Shown: in pieces, positions 26,057 through 35,585 of the stretch
Layout: every line of letters starts with the position of its first letter
Numbering within the stretch: position 1 is the stretch's first letter
Source of the DNA: JAIPFM01 sp964494325
Lineage (GTDB): Bacteria; Planctomycetota; Phycisphaerae; Sedimentisphaerales; Anaerobacaceae
NCBI GenBank assembly: GCA_964494325.1
Contig: CAZBTJ010000002.1
Location: 1 to 64,000 of the forward strand
Direction of reading: 5' to 3'
Length of the DNA stretch: 64,000 bases
Notes under the pieces: generated by a model
Told to the model about the DNA's origin: nothing
What the model saw: the letters and a program-made list of their open reading frames with translations, nothing else
Database searches by the model: none
Translations under genes and position numbers: made by a program

Positions 26057-28132
26057 TCACCCAAAAACCAGCCTGACAATATCATGGTATGTCAAGTACA
26101 CGAAGACGGACAGGATTAGTGCCAAACCTGCATAGGTGATGATTTCTTGCATCCTTAAACTTAAAGGTCCGCCTTTAATCTTCTCTATAATTAATAACAC
26201 AAACACCCCGCCGTCGACAACTGGAATCGGTAAGAAATTTACAACTGCCAGGTTCGCACTGATAAAAGCCAGCAAATATATGAAACTGGAAAATGACCGT
26301 TCCACCGCTTGATACGTCACCGTGGCAATCCCAACCGGACCACTCATGGCTTTAAGACTCACATCTCCTGATATCAATCGCTTCAAAGTGACATAGGTTT
26401 GCAAAACAAAAGAATAGCATTTTTTGAAACTCATGACAGTCGCGTCACCCAGATTGGCTGCTTTATGAATCTCCTCCAGGTCGCACAGGGGTATCGCCTG
26501 AGCTAGCACTGACTCCATATTCATCTGCTTTTCAAGATCGGTGAGTGTCAAAGTGGCGGTGCCACTGGCCGCTTCAAGCTGCCAGTGCACTTGAATGTCT
26601 TGGCCAACATGGGCTTGCATCGCATGAATTATGTCAAAGAAATCTTTGATATCAGTATCACCAACACGTGTAATTGTGGCCCCTCTGGGAATCGCCAAGG
26701 GCACAGGTCGATACTCCGTTGCCATCGATTTAGCGATCACCGGACGTTTGGAATCCAACTCGACAGCCACACCAATAACAACTCGATCGCTGTCTGTTTG
26801 GCGTTTTGGCGTCACGACCAGCGCCTCTATTTGGGCCACGCCATTGGGATCTTCCCGCAGCACCTCAATAGCCAAATCTTTTCCGTGAAAAGCGGTCGTT
26901 AGGTCACGCATCTCCTTATAAGTTGGCGAGTTAACATCGCCTATACGTAAAACCACATCCCCTGGCATGAGTGATTTCGGCCCGGAAGCCACTTGGGTAA
27001 TCCGTAATCTGGGCACAAGGGAGCAGACGTGATTGAGTTGCGACTCAGTTTCGATCTCTGCGCTGCTGTTGTTCAAAGCCAGTGGTAAGAAAATATCTAA
27101 TATCTGGGCTTCACCACCATGGTTAAGGCGTTCTACCTTCACGGCAATATTGGGCTGATATGTCCTTGAAATGATCTCTTCAAGTTGCCAATAATGTTCA
27201 ACGGGCTGACCTTCTACCGCCACAATACGATCACCAGGGCGAAGTCCTGTTTTCTCATAGAGAAAATCAGCATTCTTAATAGTCGCCACTGTCAGGCTGG
27301 AGGAAGGCAGAATTCCAAACAAACGAACAGGCAAACCGGCCACAGGCCCGGCCACAATACTCAACTGGCGCTCTGTGTTGTCTCGACCCAAAACAGTCAT
27401 ATCAATAGCCTTTCCCTTGTCAGACAAAGCAGCCGCAATCAAAATATCGCCATATTCAAGGTGACCTGATTTCCCATCAATCTTGACAATTCTATCCCCT
27501 GCCTCAAGTCCAGCCTCATACGCGGCAGAATTTGCCATAACGCCACCCACGACTGGCGCTTTCATGGGTAGCCCACCCATATACAAGATCACCATCAGAA
27601 TAACTGCGGTAATCATGTTAAAAGTCACACCGGCAACAATAACTGCCATGCGTACACTAATAGGCTGATTGCCGAAGGATCTGGGGTCGGCCGATTGTCT
27701 GTCTGCACCGGTATCTTCCTGCCCCAGCATTTTCACGTACCCAGCCACGGGAATCAGACCAATGCGATATTCGGTATCGCCCTCTTTACCTTTGGGACCA
27801 AAGGTAAATGAAAGCAAGCCATTACCCTCTGGATCATCGGGCTTGGGAAACAAGCCTGGCAAAATGCGTAGCCGAAATCCCTCTTCTGTACGGCGTATGC
27901 CCAATAACAGCGGCGGGATAAACACAGAAAATGCTTCCACCTTAATACCCCCAGCCTTTGCCACAAAGAAATGCCCGCATTCATGAATAAAGACCACCGC
28001 GCTAAAGCCAAGAACAGCCAAAAAAATATTCCATGATGTTTGAGCATGTTGGGCAATTAATGCCACCAAGGACACCACAATAACAACAAGTAACGCTATA
28101 CGCGAATATATCAGCGTCTTATATTTGGACAT
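26057..28132 (-). CDS. rseP: Site-2 protease (RseP/M50 family) with PDZ domains
   Basis: An intramembrane zinc metalloprotease, involved in regulated intramembrane proteolysis such as release of sigma factors. Of its 691 residues an N-terminal membrane region holds FIHECGHFFVAKAGGIKVEA with the HExxH site. Two or more PDZ-like regions follow (GGVMANSAAYEAGLEAGDRI, LYEKTGLRPGDRIVAVEG). The C-terminal membrane part has NFLPIPVVDGGVFVLLIIE with the NxxPxPxxDGG motif. It is longer than E. coli RseP (450) because of extra periplasmic segments. The start is ATG 28132 with AAGGGA upstream, rather than an in-frame TTG at 28216. It is downstream of dxr, a common gene pair. Confidence 0.92.
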   Translation of the reverse strand: MSKYKTLIYSRIALLVVIVVSLVALIAQHAQTSWNIFLAVLGFSAVVFIHECGHFFVAKAGGIKVEAFSVFIPPLLLGIRRTEEGFRLRILPGLFPKPDDPEGNGLLSFTFGPKGKEGDTEYRIGLIPVAGYVKMLGQEDTGADRQSADPRSFGNQPISVRMAVIVAGVTFNMITAVILMVILYMGGLPMKAPVVGGVMANSAAYEAGLEAGDRIVKIDGKSGHLEYGDILIAAALSDKGKAIDMTVLGRDNTERQLSIVAGPVAGLPVRLFGILPSSSLTVATIKNADFLYEKTGLRPGDRIVAVEGQPVEHYWQLEEIISRTYQPNIAVKVERLNHGGEAQILDIFLPLALNNSSAEIETESQLNHVCSLVPRLRITQVASGPKSLMPGDVVLRIGDVNSPTYKEMRDLTTAFHGKDLAIEVLREDPNGVAQIEALVVTPKRQTDSDRVVIGVAVELDSKRPVIAKSMATEYRPVPLAIPRGATITRVGDTDIKDFFDIIHAMQAHVGQDIQVHWQLEAASGTATLTLTDLEKQMNMESVLAQAIPLCDLEEIHKAANLGDATVMSFKKCYSFVLQTYVTLKRLISGDVSLKAMSGPVGIATVTYQAVERSFSSFIYLLAFISANLAVVNFLPIPVVDGGVFVLLIIEKIKGGPLSLRMQEIITYAGLALILSVFVYLTYHDIVRLVFG

Positions 28133-28218
28133 CCAATATTCCCTTCGAAATAAAGTACCCTGAAAATAGTCATGTCGCCCATTTCCCCGGGTCCTCTGTA
28201 CATTTACTGAAAACAAGG

Positions 28219-29382
28219 TTATTTAAACAAACCTTCAACCTCATCTCTGGCCCAAAGATCTGCAGCCACCAACTCATCAAGTCCCACTTGAATCGTCACA
28301 TCATGACGATTCAAGCACTCCTCAACGCAATCCATGATTTGGACAAATTCAATAGCCCCATTCAGAAACGCTTGAACAGCAGTTTCATTGGCTGCATTGA
28401 ATACGGCGGGTGCAGTGCCTCCTGTTTCGGCAACTTGATATGCCAATGACAACGCTCGGAAAATGGTCTGATTAGGCAGTTCAAACGTCAATCGGCCCAA
28501 ATCTTCCAGGCGAAGATGGTCGGCCACACCTTTGAGACGCTTCGGATAAGTTAGGGCATACTGGATGGGTAAACACATGTCTGGCGTTCCCATTTGCGCA
28601 ATCATAGCCCCATCAACAAACTCCACTAGGGAATGAACTATCGATTCAGGATGAATCAGGACATCGATTTTCGAAACAGGCAAGTCAAAAAGCCAGTGCG
28701 CTTCAATGATCTCAAGCGATTTATTCATCATGGTGGCCGAATCAATTGTGATTTTAGGTCCCATATTCCACGTCGGATGAGCCAAAGCCTGTTCCCGCGT
28801 GACAGTCTGCAATTGGGCTTGTGTTGCCTTGCGAAACGGCCCACCGGAAGCCGTCAGGATAACGCGTTGAACTTCCTGAAGATCACCGGCATGCATAGCC
28901 TGAAAGACTGCGGAATGTTCACTGTCAACCGGCATCAGTGTGGCATTGTTGGCAATGGCAGCTGATGTCAATAACTCACCTGCCATGACCAGAGGTTCTT
29001 TATTGGCAATCGCCAGGTGTTTGCCAAGATTTGCGCCCGCCAACGCAGAAGACAGGCCCGCAGCTCCCACCACAGCACTCAAAATCGTGTTGACCTCTGG
29101 CATTTCTGCAATCTGTGTCAATCCCTGTGCCCCCGAAAGAATCGTCACATCCAAATCCTGAATACAGGCGGCAAGCTGGTCCACGTAAGACGTATCTGTC
29201 ATACAAATCACCTTGGGATGGTAATGCCGCGTCTGCTCTGCCAGCAATGCCACATTACTGTGAGCGGACAGCGCTACAACCTGAAACTCCGATCCGAGAG
29301 ATGAAATAACTCTCAGCGCATTTTTTCCGATTGAGCCGGTTGAACCTAAAATAGCTATCTGTCTGGTCATATTGTCTGGCAT
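28219..29382 (-). CDS. dxr: 1-deoxy-D-xylulose 5-phosphate reductoisomerase
   Basis: Converts DXP to MEP with NADPH, the second step of the MEP isoprenoid pathway. 387 residues: NADPH loop ILGSTGSIGKNALRVI, ALAGANLGKHLAIANKEPLV, the metal site PVDSEHSAVFQ, the flexible ASGGPFR segment and MNKSLEIIEAHWLF are diagnostic. The start is ATG 29382 (MPDN) with GAAGG four bases ahead. It heads a dxr-rseP pair; ispD is about 8 kb away on the other strand. Confidence 0.96.
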   Translation of the reverse strand: MPDNMTRQIAILGSTGSIGKNALRVISSLGSEFQVVALSAHSNVALLAEQTRHYHPKVICMTDTSYVDQLAACIQDLDVTILSGAQGLTQIAEMPEVNTILSAVVGAAGLSSALAGANLGKHLAIANKEPLVMAGELLTSAAIANNATLMPVDSEHSAVFQAMHAGDLQEVQRVILTASGGPFRKATQAQLQTVTREQALAHPTWNMGPKITIDSATMMNKSLEIIEAHWLFDLPVSKIDVLIHPESIVHSLVEFVDGAMIAQMGTPDMCLPIQYALTYPKRLKGVADHLRLEDLGRLTFELPNQTIFRALSLAYQVAETGGTAPAVFNAANETAVQAFLNGAIEFVQIMDCVEECLNRHDVTIQVGLDELVAADLWARDEVEGLFK

Positions 29383-29884
29383 CTGGCCTTCAAAACTACC
29401 ATTTCTCACAATGCTAACATGGCGAATGTGTGAAGACTCCCTGCCTTCTGACTCATTTCCACGTCACCGCACAATTATCTAGAATGAGCGATAAAGTATT
29501 GATAGTATGCCAAGGATAGAGGGACTGTCAAGTGGTAAGAAAGGGTGACGAAACCATACGCACACCCTTCATTGTCCGAACTTTCTCCTTCAGTTACATG
29601 ACAAAAAATACAGGTTGAATTGTGTCTTCTTGAACATCTTTTGAATAAATAGAACCACTTTTCAGTGCTAAACCGCAAAAACCACCCCTAAGCACCCCGC
29701 CAATGGCCAGAGTCCCCTATGGCAGACGATAGCCTGCTTGTAATTGCCATATTGGGAACTGTACCTCAAACTCCCTTCTAATGCCGCACCAATTTATCCC
29801 CGATACATACCTGAAGATGTGATCTCCTGGGCTCATATGGCAGGAGACAATGCGTAGGAACACTATCACTAGGAAACAACGGGG
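29383..29884. other. Intergenic region between dxr and sensor kinase
   Basis: About 500 bases between divergent genes. No gene is recognised. A 7+7 inverted repeat TCTCCTG/CAGGAGA (29823-29829 and 29841-29847) lies close to the start of the downstream kinase gene and could be a hairpin or operator. Promoters for both directions presumably lie here, but none stands out. Confidence 0.3.
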
Positions 29885-31861
29885 ATGGTTAACCAAAGAA
29901 CGAGTCATAACGACACTGCAAACAAAGGCGTCACTAAGGCGCTCGTGCAGAATATGGCCATTCGCCATAAGCTCGTGGCCATTATCATGTTTACATGCGT
30001 ACTGGCATTGGTCATTGCGGGTCTCACATTCATGACCTGTCAATATTTCAGCACCCGTCAGGCCATGGTAAAAACACTTCAGACTCAAGCAACCATGATT
30101 GCCAATAATTGCGAAGCCGCAGTCACATTTGAAGATGCGGCAGATGCTGAAGAAATTTTGAGCGCATTTCAAGCCCAGTCCTCTGTCTTATTTGCCTGTA
30201 TATTTGATAACAATGGAAACATTTTCGCCAAATATCAGCGTGATAGTCACACCATTTCTCCAAATGTAACTCAGGTCCTTAGCCCAGAAGATTACCTCTT
30301 TACACCCGATTTTCTAATAGTATCCAAACCTGTTATCGGCTCTTCAGACAACAAAACGATTGGCCGTTTCTCTGTTTGGTCAGATCTGACACCCATCAAA
30401 GCTATGTTTCGCCGTTACCTGATCACGATATGTACGATCATCATATTCGCTTCATGGGTCGCTTATCTAATTTCATCCAGAATCCAAGGCATTATTTCTG
30501 GCCCTATTTTACAGTTGACGGACATAGCAAAAACCGTTTCAGATCAAAAAGAATACTCCATTCGCGTCCAGAAACTGGGCAATGACGAATTTGGTGTACT
30601 GATCGACTCATTCAATGGCATGCTCACGCAGATCCAAGAACGAGACGTAGCATTGGTCAGTGCCAACGAAGAACTGGAAACACGCGTTGAAAAAAGAACA
30701 GAGAAACGCAAAGCTCAACTGGCTCTAAGAGAAAGTGAACTTCGCTACAAAACTCTGCTTCAGAATATACCTCAGAAAGTCCTCTACAAAGATCTGAATT
30801 GCCGTTTCATGCTCTGTAATGATAATTTTGCCAACGATCTTAACATCAACTCAGACGATATTTATGGCAAAACAGACTTTGATTTCTTTGACGAAAGCGT
30901 GGCCGAAAAATATGTGGCGGATGACAAACGCATAATGAAGGCAGGCGTGTCCGAGGAAATTGAAGAATTACACATACAAAACGGTAAAGAGTTGACCGTT
31001 CAAGTCCAAAAATCACCCGTAAGAGATGGGGACGGAAACATCATTGGTATATTCTGCATTTTCTGGGACATCACAGCGCATAAAGAAGCCGAGAAGAACC
31101 AAATTAAACTGAATAAGGACCTTAAGGCGACAGTCACCGAACTCCAGCGGTCCAACAGTGAATTGCAGGATTTTGCCTATGTTACGGCACATGACCTGAA
31201 AGCACCTCTTCGAGCCATCGGTACACTGACTGACTGGATTTCAGGAGACTACCAAGACGTGTTTGATGACCAAGGACGTGAACACATGGAACTTGTCAAG
31301 GGTCGCGTCTCTCGAATGGATGGATTAATTGATAGTATCCTTAGGTACGGCGAAATTGGGCGAATAAAACATGAAATAAAAACGATTGACCTAAATGATC
31401 TATTGCCAGAAGCAATCGCATTCATGGATCCTCCAGAACATATCAAAGTCGAAATTATCACCAGCCTGCCCACCATTGCAATGGAACGTCTGTACGTTCT
31501 ACATATCTTCCAAAACTTAATCGACAATGCCATTAAGTTTATGGACAAGGATAAAGCCTTTGTTCAAATTAGGTGTGAGGAAGAGGGGAACATCTGGAAG
31601 TTTTCTATCGCTGACAATGGACCGGGTATTGACGCTAAGTATCACGAAAAGATCTTCAAAATGTTCCAAACTCTGGTTCCCCGAGATGAATTGGAAAGCA
31701 CTGGAATCGGCCTAGCGTTCGTAAAAAAGATCGTTGAACTCTATGGGGGACAAATCTGGGTTGATTCAAAACTTGGTCAAGGATCAACCTTCCGCTTCAC
31801 TCTGTCCAAAGAACTAACAAGTTGCTCGCAAAAAACCATAGAAGCTGCATTAAGTCACTAG
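29885..31861 (+). CDS. Membrane histidine kinase: periplasmic sensor, HAMP, PAS, HisKA
   Basis: A 658-residue kinase. Membrane helices at about 29-50 and 178-197 bracket a CHASE8-like periplasmic region (TQATMIANNCEAAVTFEDA, ACIFDNNGNIFAKY). HAMP (about 200-255), a coiled coil and a PAS domain (about 288-400, KVLYKDLNCRFMLCNDNFAN) follow. The phospho-acceptor box is DFAYVTAHDLKAPLRAIG with His436, and the ATPase boxes are NLIDNAIKF, DNGPGI and STGIGLAFV. The AHDLKAPLR form is typical of phytochrome-like kinases that use Rcp1-type regulators, and one lies two genes downstream. The ATG 29885 has GGGG just ahead. Signal unknown. Confidence 0.9.
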   Translation: MVNQRTSHNDTANKGVTKALVQNMAIRHKLVAIIMFTCVLALVIAGLTFMTCQYFSTRQAMVKTLQTQATMIANNCEAAVTFEDAADAEEILSAFQAQSSVLFACIFDNNGNIFAKYQRDSHTISPNVTQVLSPEDYLFTPDFLIVSKPVIGSSDNKTIGRFSVWSDLTPIKAMFRRYLITICTIIIFASWVAYLISSRIQGIISGPILQLTDIAKTVSDQKEYSIRVQKLGNDEFGVLIDSFNGMLTQIQERDVALVSANEELETRVEKRTEKRKAQLALRESELRYKTLLQNIPQKVLYKDLNCRFMLCNDNFANDLNINSDDIYGKTDFDFFDESVAEKYVADDKRIMKAGVSEEIEELHIQNGKELTVQVQKSPVRDGDGNIIGIFCIFWDITAHKEAEKNQIKLNKDLKATVTELQRSNSELQDFAYVTAHDLKAPLRAIGTLTDWISGDYQDVFDDQGREHMELVKGRVSRMDGLIDSILRYGEIGRIKHEIKTIDLNDLLPEAIAFMDPPEHIKVEIITSLPTIAMERLYVLHIFQNLIDNAIKFMDKDKAFVQIRCEEEGNIWKFSIADNGPGIDAKYHEKIFKMFQTLVPRDELESTGIGLAFVKKIVELYGGQIWVDSKLGQGSTFRFTLSKELTSCSQKTIEAALSH

Positions 31862-31870
31862 AGATATCTT

Positions 31871-33085
31871 ATGCCAAATAATCAAGAACAACTAAATAAA
31901 GCATTTCCAGTATCAGTATCATATACAAGCATGAGTCGTGAAAACGACCAACAACCGCCTTCTTCTATCAGCGAGCTCATTCGTCAGCATGGAGAAAGCT
32001 GTCAAAAGGATACCGCAAGCAAAGCAAGTATCCTGGAAATGATGTTGGAGTCAATCTGCAATGGTGTCCTGCTGATTGAGGCTGAATCAAGGACCATCGT
32101 CTATGCCAATGATGCAGCCGCCAAGGCCATTGGCACCACAAAAGAGCAAATGCTGGGGCGAATCTGCCATGAATATACCTGTCCAACCAAAGAAGGGACC
32201 TGCCCTATATTGGACTTGGGCAAACGAATCAATGAATCAGAAGAAGTGCTTTTAACCGCCGATGGTGCAGAGACCCCCATCATTAAAACCGTGGTATCAG
32301 TTCAATGGCAAGACAAGATGTATCTGGTTGAGAGTTTCACAGATATTACGCATTTTGCAAAAACCTACAGGGAGCAAGACAAATTGAGACAAAAGCTTGA
32401 GGATATGAATAAGGAGCTTACCGATTTTGCCTATGTTGTATCCCATGACCTGAAGGCCCCGTTAAGAGGAATAAAATCACTGGCCGATTGGATTATCTGC
32501 GATCATTCAACCTCACTCAATAAAGAGGGGCAAGAACAACTTACATTGCTACAGAATCGGGTTGACAGAATGCAAGAATTGATTAACGGTATTCTGGAAT
32601 ACTCTCGTCTGGGCCAGGTTTCAGAACGCCCTACTGAAATTGACCTGAACACCCTCTTACCTGACATTATTGATATGCTTGCCATTTCAGAGGATATTTC
32701 GATTGATATCCAAAAAGAACTACCAACTCTACAATGTGAAAAAACGCGTGTTTCACAAATATTTCAAAATCTGCTTAGCAATGCTGTTAAATATAGGGAC
32801 AAATCCAAAGCCAGTATTAAGGTCGCCTGTTCTGATGATCAAGCCTATTGGCGATTTAGCATCACAGACAATGGTCCAGGCATAAAAAAACAATATCAAG
32901 ATAAAATCTTCCAGCTATTTCAAACACTACAACCCAAAGATGAATCAGATAGCACAGGCATTGGCCTGAGTGTTGTAAAAAAAAGCGTCACTATGCATGG
33001 GGGACGGGTTTGGGTGGAATCTGAGGTAGGTCAGGGCAGCACATTCTTTTTTACACTGCCAAAGAATGAAGGTACAATCCCATAA
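31871..33085 (+). CDS. Cytoplasmic PAS histidine kinase with cysteine cluster
   Basis: A 404-residue kinase without membrane segments. A PAS domain (about 55-165) contains Cys99, Cys104 and Cys111 in GRICHEYTCPTKEGTCPI, which could bind a metal or respond to redox. The HisKA box DFAYVVSHDLKAPLRGIK (His192) and an ATPase domain with NLLSNAVKY, DNGPGI and STGIGLSVV follow. The kinase core is close in sequence to that of the preceding gene, suggesting duplication. It starts 9 bases after that gene, so the two are cotranscribed, and a single-domain response regulator follows. The two sensors may feed one regulator. Confidence 0.88.
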   Translation: MPNNQEQLNKAFPVSVSYTSMSRENDQQPPSSISELIRQHGESCQKDTASKASILEMMLESICNGVLLIEAESRTIVYANDAAAKAIGTTKEQMLGRICHEYTCPTKEGTCPILDLGKRINESEEVLLTADGAETPIIKTVVSVQWQDKMYLVESFTDITHFAKTYREQDKLRQKLEDMNKELTDFAYVVSHDLKAPLRGIKSLADWIICDHSTSLNKEGQEQLTLLQNRVDRMQELINGILEYSRLGQVSERPTEIDLNTLLPDIIDMLAISEDISIDIQKELPTLQCEKTRVSQIFQNLLSNAVKYRDKSKASIKVACSDDQAYWRFSITDNGPGIKKQYQDKIFQLFQTLQPKDESDSTGIGLSVVKKSVTMHGGRVWVESEVGQGSTFFFTLPKNEGTIP

Positions 33086-33239
33086 AAGTGGTTGTGGATC
33101 AAGCGACAGCAATACAAGAAATGCATCACGAGGGCCCAGATCGGCATGTCGTTTATCCCACTCTGATAAACTAGAGGTTAAGCTTGGGCGGAACCGTAAT
33201 TCTGATCGAAACACAGAACAATAATATAGGAGCTAAGCT

Positions 33240-33653
33240 ATGCAAAGCAATGATCCAATCTTGCTGGTAGAAGACGATACAGTTGACGCCATGACCGTGA
33301 GAAGGGCGCTTAAAGACCTTCATGTCGCAAATGAAATTGTGCATGCAAATAACGGTGAAGAAGCCATTGACTATTTGTCAAATCCGGAGAATCAGAGACC
33401 TTGCATTATTCTGCTGGACATGAACATGCCCAAAATGAATGGCATTGAGTTTCTCAAGGAAGCCAAATCCAGAGAAGACTGCAGCCAAATCCCAGTGATT
33501 ATGCTGACAACTTCAACCAATGACAACGATATGGTTGAGAGCTTCAACCTCAATGTGGCCGACTATATTGTCAAACCCATTGATTATCGAAAGTTCGTTG
33601 ATACGGTACAAACCGTCGAAGCCTACTGGCGATTGAGCAGACTTTCAACCTAG
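33240..33653 (+). CDS. Single-domain response regulator (Rcp1/CheY-like)
   Basis: A 137-residue receiver domain without an output domain. LLVEDDTVDAMTVRRAL gives the acidic pocket, Asp60 in IILLDMNMPKMNGIEFL is the phosphorylation site, and VIMLTTSTNDND and DYIVKPIDYRKF carry the conserved Thr and Lys112. The C-terminal VQTVEAYWRLSRL helix is typical of Rcp1-type regulators of phytochrome-like kinases. AGGAG lies seven bases before ATG. It is the third gene of a kinase-kinase-regulator unit; the output is unknown. Confidence 0.92.
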   Translation: MQSNDPILLVEDDTVDAMTVRRALKDLHVANEIVHANNGEEAIDYLSNPENQRPCIILLDMNMPKMNGIEFLKEAKSREDCSQIPVIMLTTSTNDNDMVESFNLNVADYIVKPIDYRKFVDTVQTVEAYWRLSRLST

Positions 33654-33813
33654 CGCCTCTTGCCAGACACAAAATTGCCCAGGTCGCTTTTCAACCTTGA
33701 ATATCAACAAGCAAACCAAACTGCCTGTTAGTGATAGATTAATCCCTCCGCCCTCTTGGGCGCGTTTCGCGATTCCAAAGTTGATCGTCAATTCTGTAAT
33801 TCTCTAAAATAAC

Positions 33814-33841
33814 TTGCATTTCCCCTATCTAACTGTAAGAT
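33814..33841 (+). promoter_or_regulatory. Candidate promoter of the leuA leader
   Basis: TTGCAT (33814-33819) and TAAGAT (33836-33841) are spaced by 16 bases. A transcript from here would begin only a few bases before the leader ATG at 33852, so the leader might be translated almost leaderless. A second possible promoter, TTTACA ... TATCCT (18-base spacing), lies between the leader and leuA. Pattern reading only. Confidence 0.4.
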
Positions 33842-33851
33842 AATGTGTCAT

Positions 33852-33932
33852 ATGGCAATCAACATTACAATTAGCTCTTCACTTCAGGCAACAATTTGCC
33901 TAGGGCTTCTCCTGCGCCGTCTGGCGCTATAA
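33852..33932 (+). CDS. Putative leucine leader peptide (attenuator) before leuA
   Basis: A 26-codon frame starting ATG 33852 and ending TAA 33930-33932, about 110 bases before leuA. Its last eleven residues are CLGLLLRRLAL; seven of its codons specify leucine (CTT, CTA, CTT, CTC, CTG, CTG, CTA). Two perfect hairpins lie within it: AGGCAA/TTGCCT (33886-33901) and GCGCC/GGCGC (33914-33927). A C-run and then a T-run (TTGTTTTTTTT) follow downstream. This fits ribosome-mediated control by leucine supply as known for leu operons. A textbook terminator stem directly before the T-run was not found, so the mechanism is inferred. The rest of 33654-34042 holds nothing else recognised. Confidence 0.5.
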   Translation: MAINITISSSLQATICLGLLLRRLAL

Positions 33933-34042
33933 CCCCCCCCCCATCCCAAATAGACTTGTTTTTTTTACAGAATCGTGGCAGAATCTGTATCCTTTAAACG
34001 TGAATTAGCCACTAAATACTTCAGAATCTCGGAGACAATACC

Positions 34043-35578
34043 ATGTCTGACGATAAAATTTACATTTTTGACACAACATTGAGAGACGGAGAACAATCTC
34101 CAGGGGCTTCCTTGTCAATCGACGAAAAGATTGAAATCGCCCATCAACTTAAAGCTTTGGGCGTAGACATCATTGAAGCTGGTTTCCCAGTGTCTTCCCC
34201 TGCCCAGTTCGAAGCCACGCGTTTGGTGGCCGAGCAAGTCCAAGGACCGATCATTGCCGGTTTGGCAAGAGCGGTTGAAAAAGACATCGAAGCTGCAGCC
34301 AAGGCTCTGGAGCCTGCCCAAAACAAGCGAATTCACACATTTATTGCAACGTCTCCCATCCATATGACGCACAAGCTCAATAAAAAGCCCAGCGAAGTAT
34401 TAGATATGGCAGTCAAAGCAGTCAAATACGCCAAGACATTTACTGAGGATGTGGAGTTCTCACCTGAAGATGCCTGTCGTAGCGAAATGTCTTTCTTGAT
34501 CGATATTTTGTCTGCGGTGATTGAAGCGGGCGCCACAACACTCAATATTCCAGATACCGTGGGCTATGTGTTGCCCTATGAATATGGCCAAATCATCGGT
34601 GAACTCAACGTCAAGGTGGCTGGCATCAAAAACTGTGTGGTCAGTACACACTGCCACAATGACTTGGGGGTCGCCGTGGCCAATTCATTGGCTGGCGTGC
34701 GCAACGGCGCTCGTCAGATAGAATGTGCCATTAATGGCCTCGGAGAACGAGCCGGTAACGCTGCGTTGGAGGAAATTGTGATGGCCATTCATACACGGGC
34801 TAACTTCTTCTCAAACAACTCTGAGATCTCAAACTTGCTCAGCATCAACACCGAGGAAATCTTCAAAACCAGTCAATTGGTCTCTCGCTTGACTGGTTTT
34901 GTGATTCAACCCAATAAGGCCATTGTCGGAGCCAATGCTTTTGCCCACGAATCGGGCGTCCATGTTGACGGCATGCTCAAGGACAAATCAACATACGAGA
35001 TTATGACACCTGAAACAATTGGTCTGACAGGATCTCGCGTCGTGTTGGGACGTCACACAGGTCGACATGGATTTGTGGATCGATGCACTCAACTCGGCTT
35101 TAACTTGACTCAAGATGAATTGGAAAATGCTTATAACTGTTTTCTCGAAATCGCAGACAAAAAAAAGGAAATCTTTGACGAAGATATTACAGCCTTGATC
35201 AATGATGAAATTCGCGTCATCGAACACACTTACGAACTGGAAGAGTTGCATGTGGTCAGTGGCAGCGTGGCTTTGCCCACTGCAAGCGTTCGCATAAAAA
35301 CACCTTCGGGCGTAACACAGGCCGCAGCCTGTGGTGATGGTCCAGTGGATGCAGCCTACGAGGCTATACGCAATGCCATCAGTCTGTCACCGACAGTAGA
35401 TAGCTATGCTATTCGTGCTGTGACTGGAGGCAAAGAAGCGCTGGGCGAAGCTGTGGTAAAAATCGTGAATAACAAGAAGACCTTTATGGGCAGAGGTGTA
35501 TCCACAGATATTATTGAAGCCAGCGCCAAGGCCTATATCAACGCCATTAATCGTATGGTCACAGTACAACACCAATAG
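34043..35578 (+). CDS. leuA: 2-isopropylmalate synthase
   Basis: Condenses acetyl-CoA with 2-oxoisovalerate, the committed step of leucine synthesis. 511 residues: the catalytic TIM barrel starts IFDTTLRDGEQSPGASL. STHCHNDLGVAVANSLAG and INGLGERAGNAALEE carry metal and substrate residues, and SGVHVDGMLKDKSTYEIM follows. The C-terminal regulatory LeuA dimer domain (about 390-505, including TPSGVTQAAACGDGPVDAAY) is present, so leucine feedback inhibition is expected. CGGAGA lies before ATG 34043. It is the first structural gene of leuA-(deleted leuD2)-leuB, and a leucine-rich leader precedes it. Confidence 0.96.
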   Translation: MSDDKIYIFDTTLRDGEQSPGASLSIDEKIEIAHQLKALGVDIIEAGFPVSSPAQFEATRLVAEQVQGPIIAGLARAVEKDIEAAAKALEPAQNKRIHTFIATSPIHMTHKLNKKPSEVLDMAVKAVKYAKTFTEDVEFSPEDACRSEMSFLIDILSAVIEAGATTLNIPDTVGYVLPYEYGQIIGELNVKVAGIKNCVVSTHCHNDLGVAVANSLAGVRNGARQIECAINGLGERAGNAALEEIVMAIHTRANFFSNNSEISNLLSINTEEIFKTSQLVSRLTGFVIQPNKAIVGANAFAHESGVHVDGMLKDKSTYEIMTPETIGLTGSRVVLGRHTGRHGFVDRCTQLGFNLTQDELENAYNCFLEIADKKKEIFDEDITALINDEIRVIEHTYELEELHVVSGSVALPTASVRIKTPSGVTQAAACGDGPVDAAYEAIRNAISLSPTVDSYAIRAVTGGKEALGEAVVKIVNNKKTFMGRGVSTDIIEASAKAYINAINRMVTVQHQ

Positions 35579-35585
35579 CCAACTC

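Noticed and set aside
29475..29678. Minus-strand frame with a CxxCH motif (67 codons)
   Set aside because: No signal peptide, no ribosome site and no family similarity; the motif alone is likely chance.
33931..33973. C-run and T-run before leuA as a complete intrinsic terminator
   Set aside because: No G-rich partner or stem directly precedes the T-run, so a terminator is not called although attenuation remains possible.
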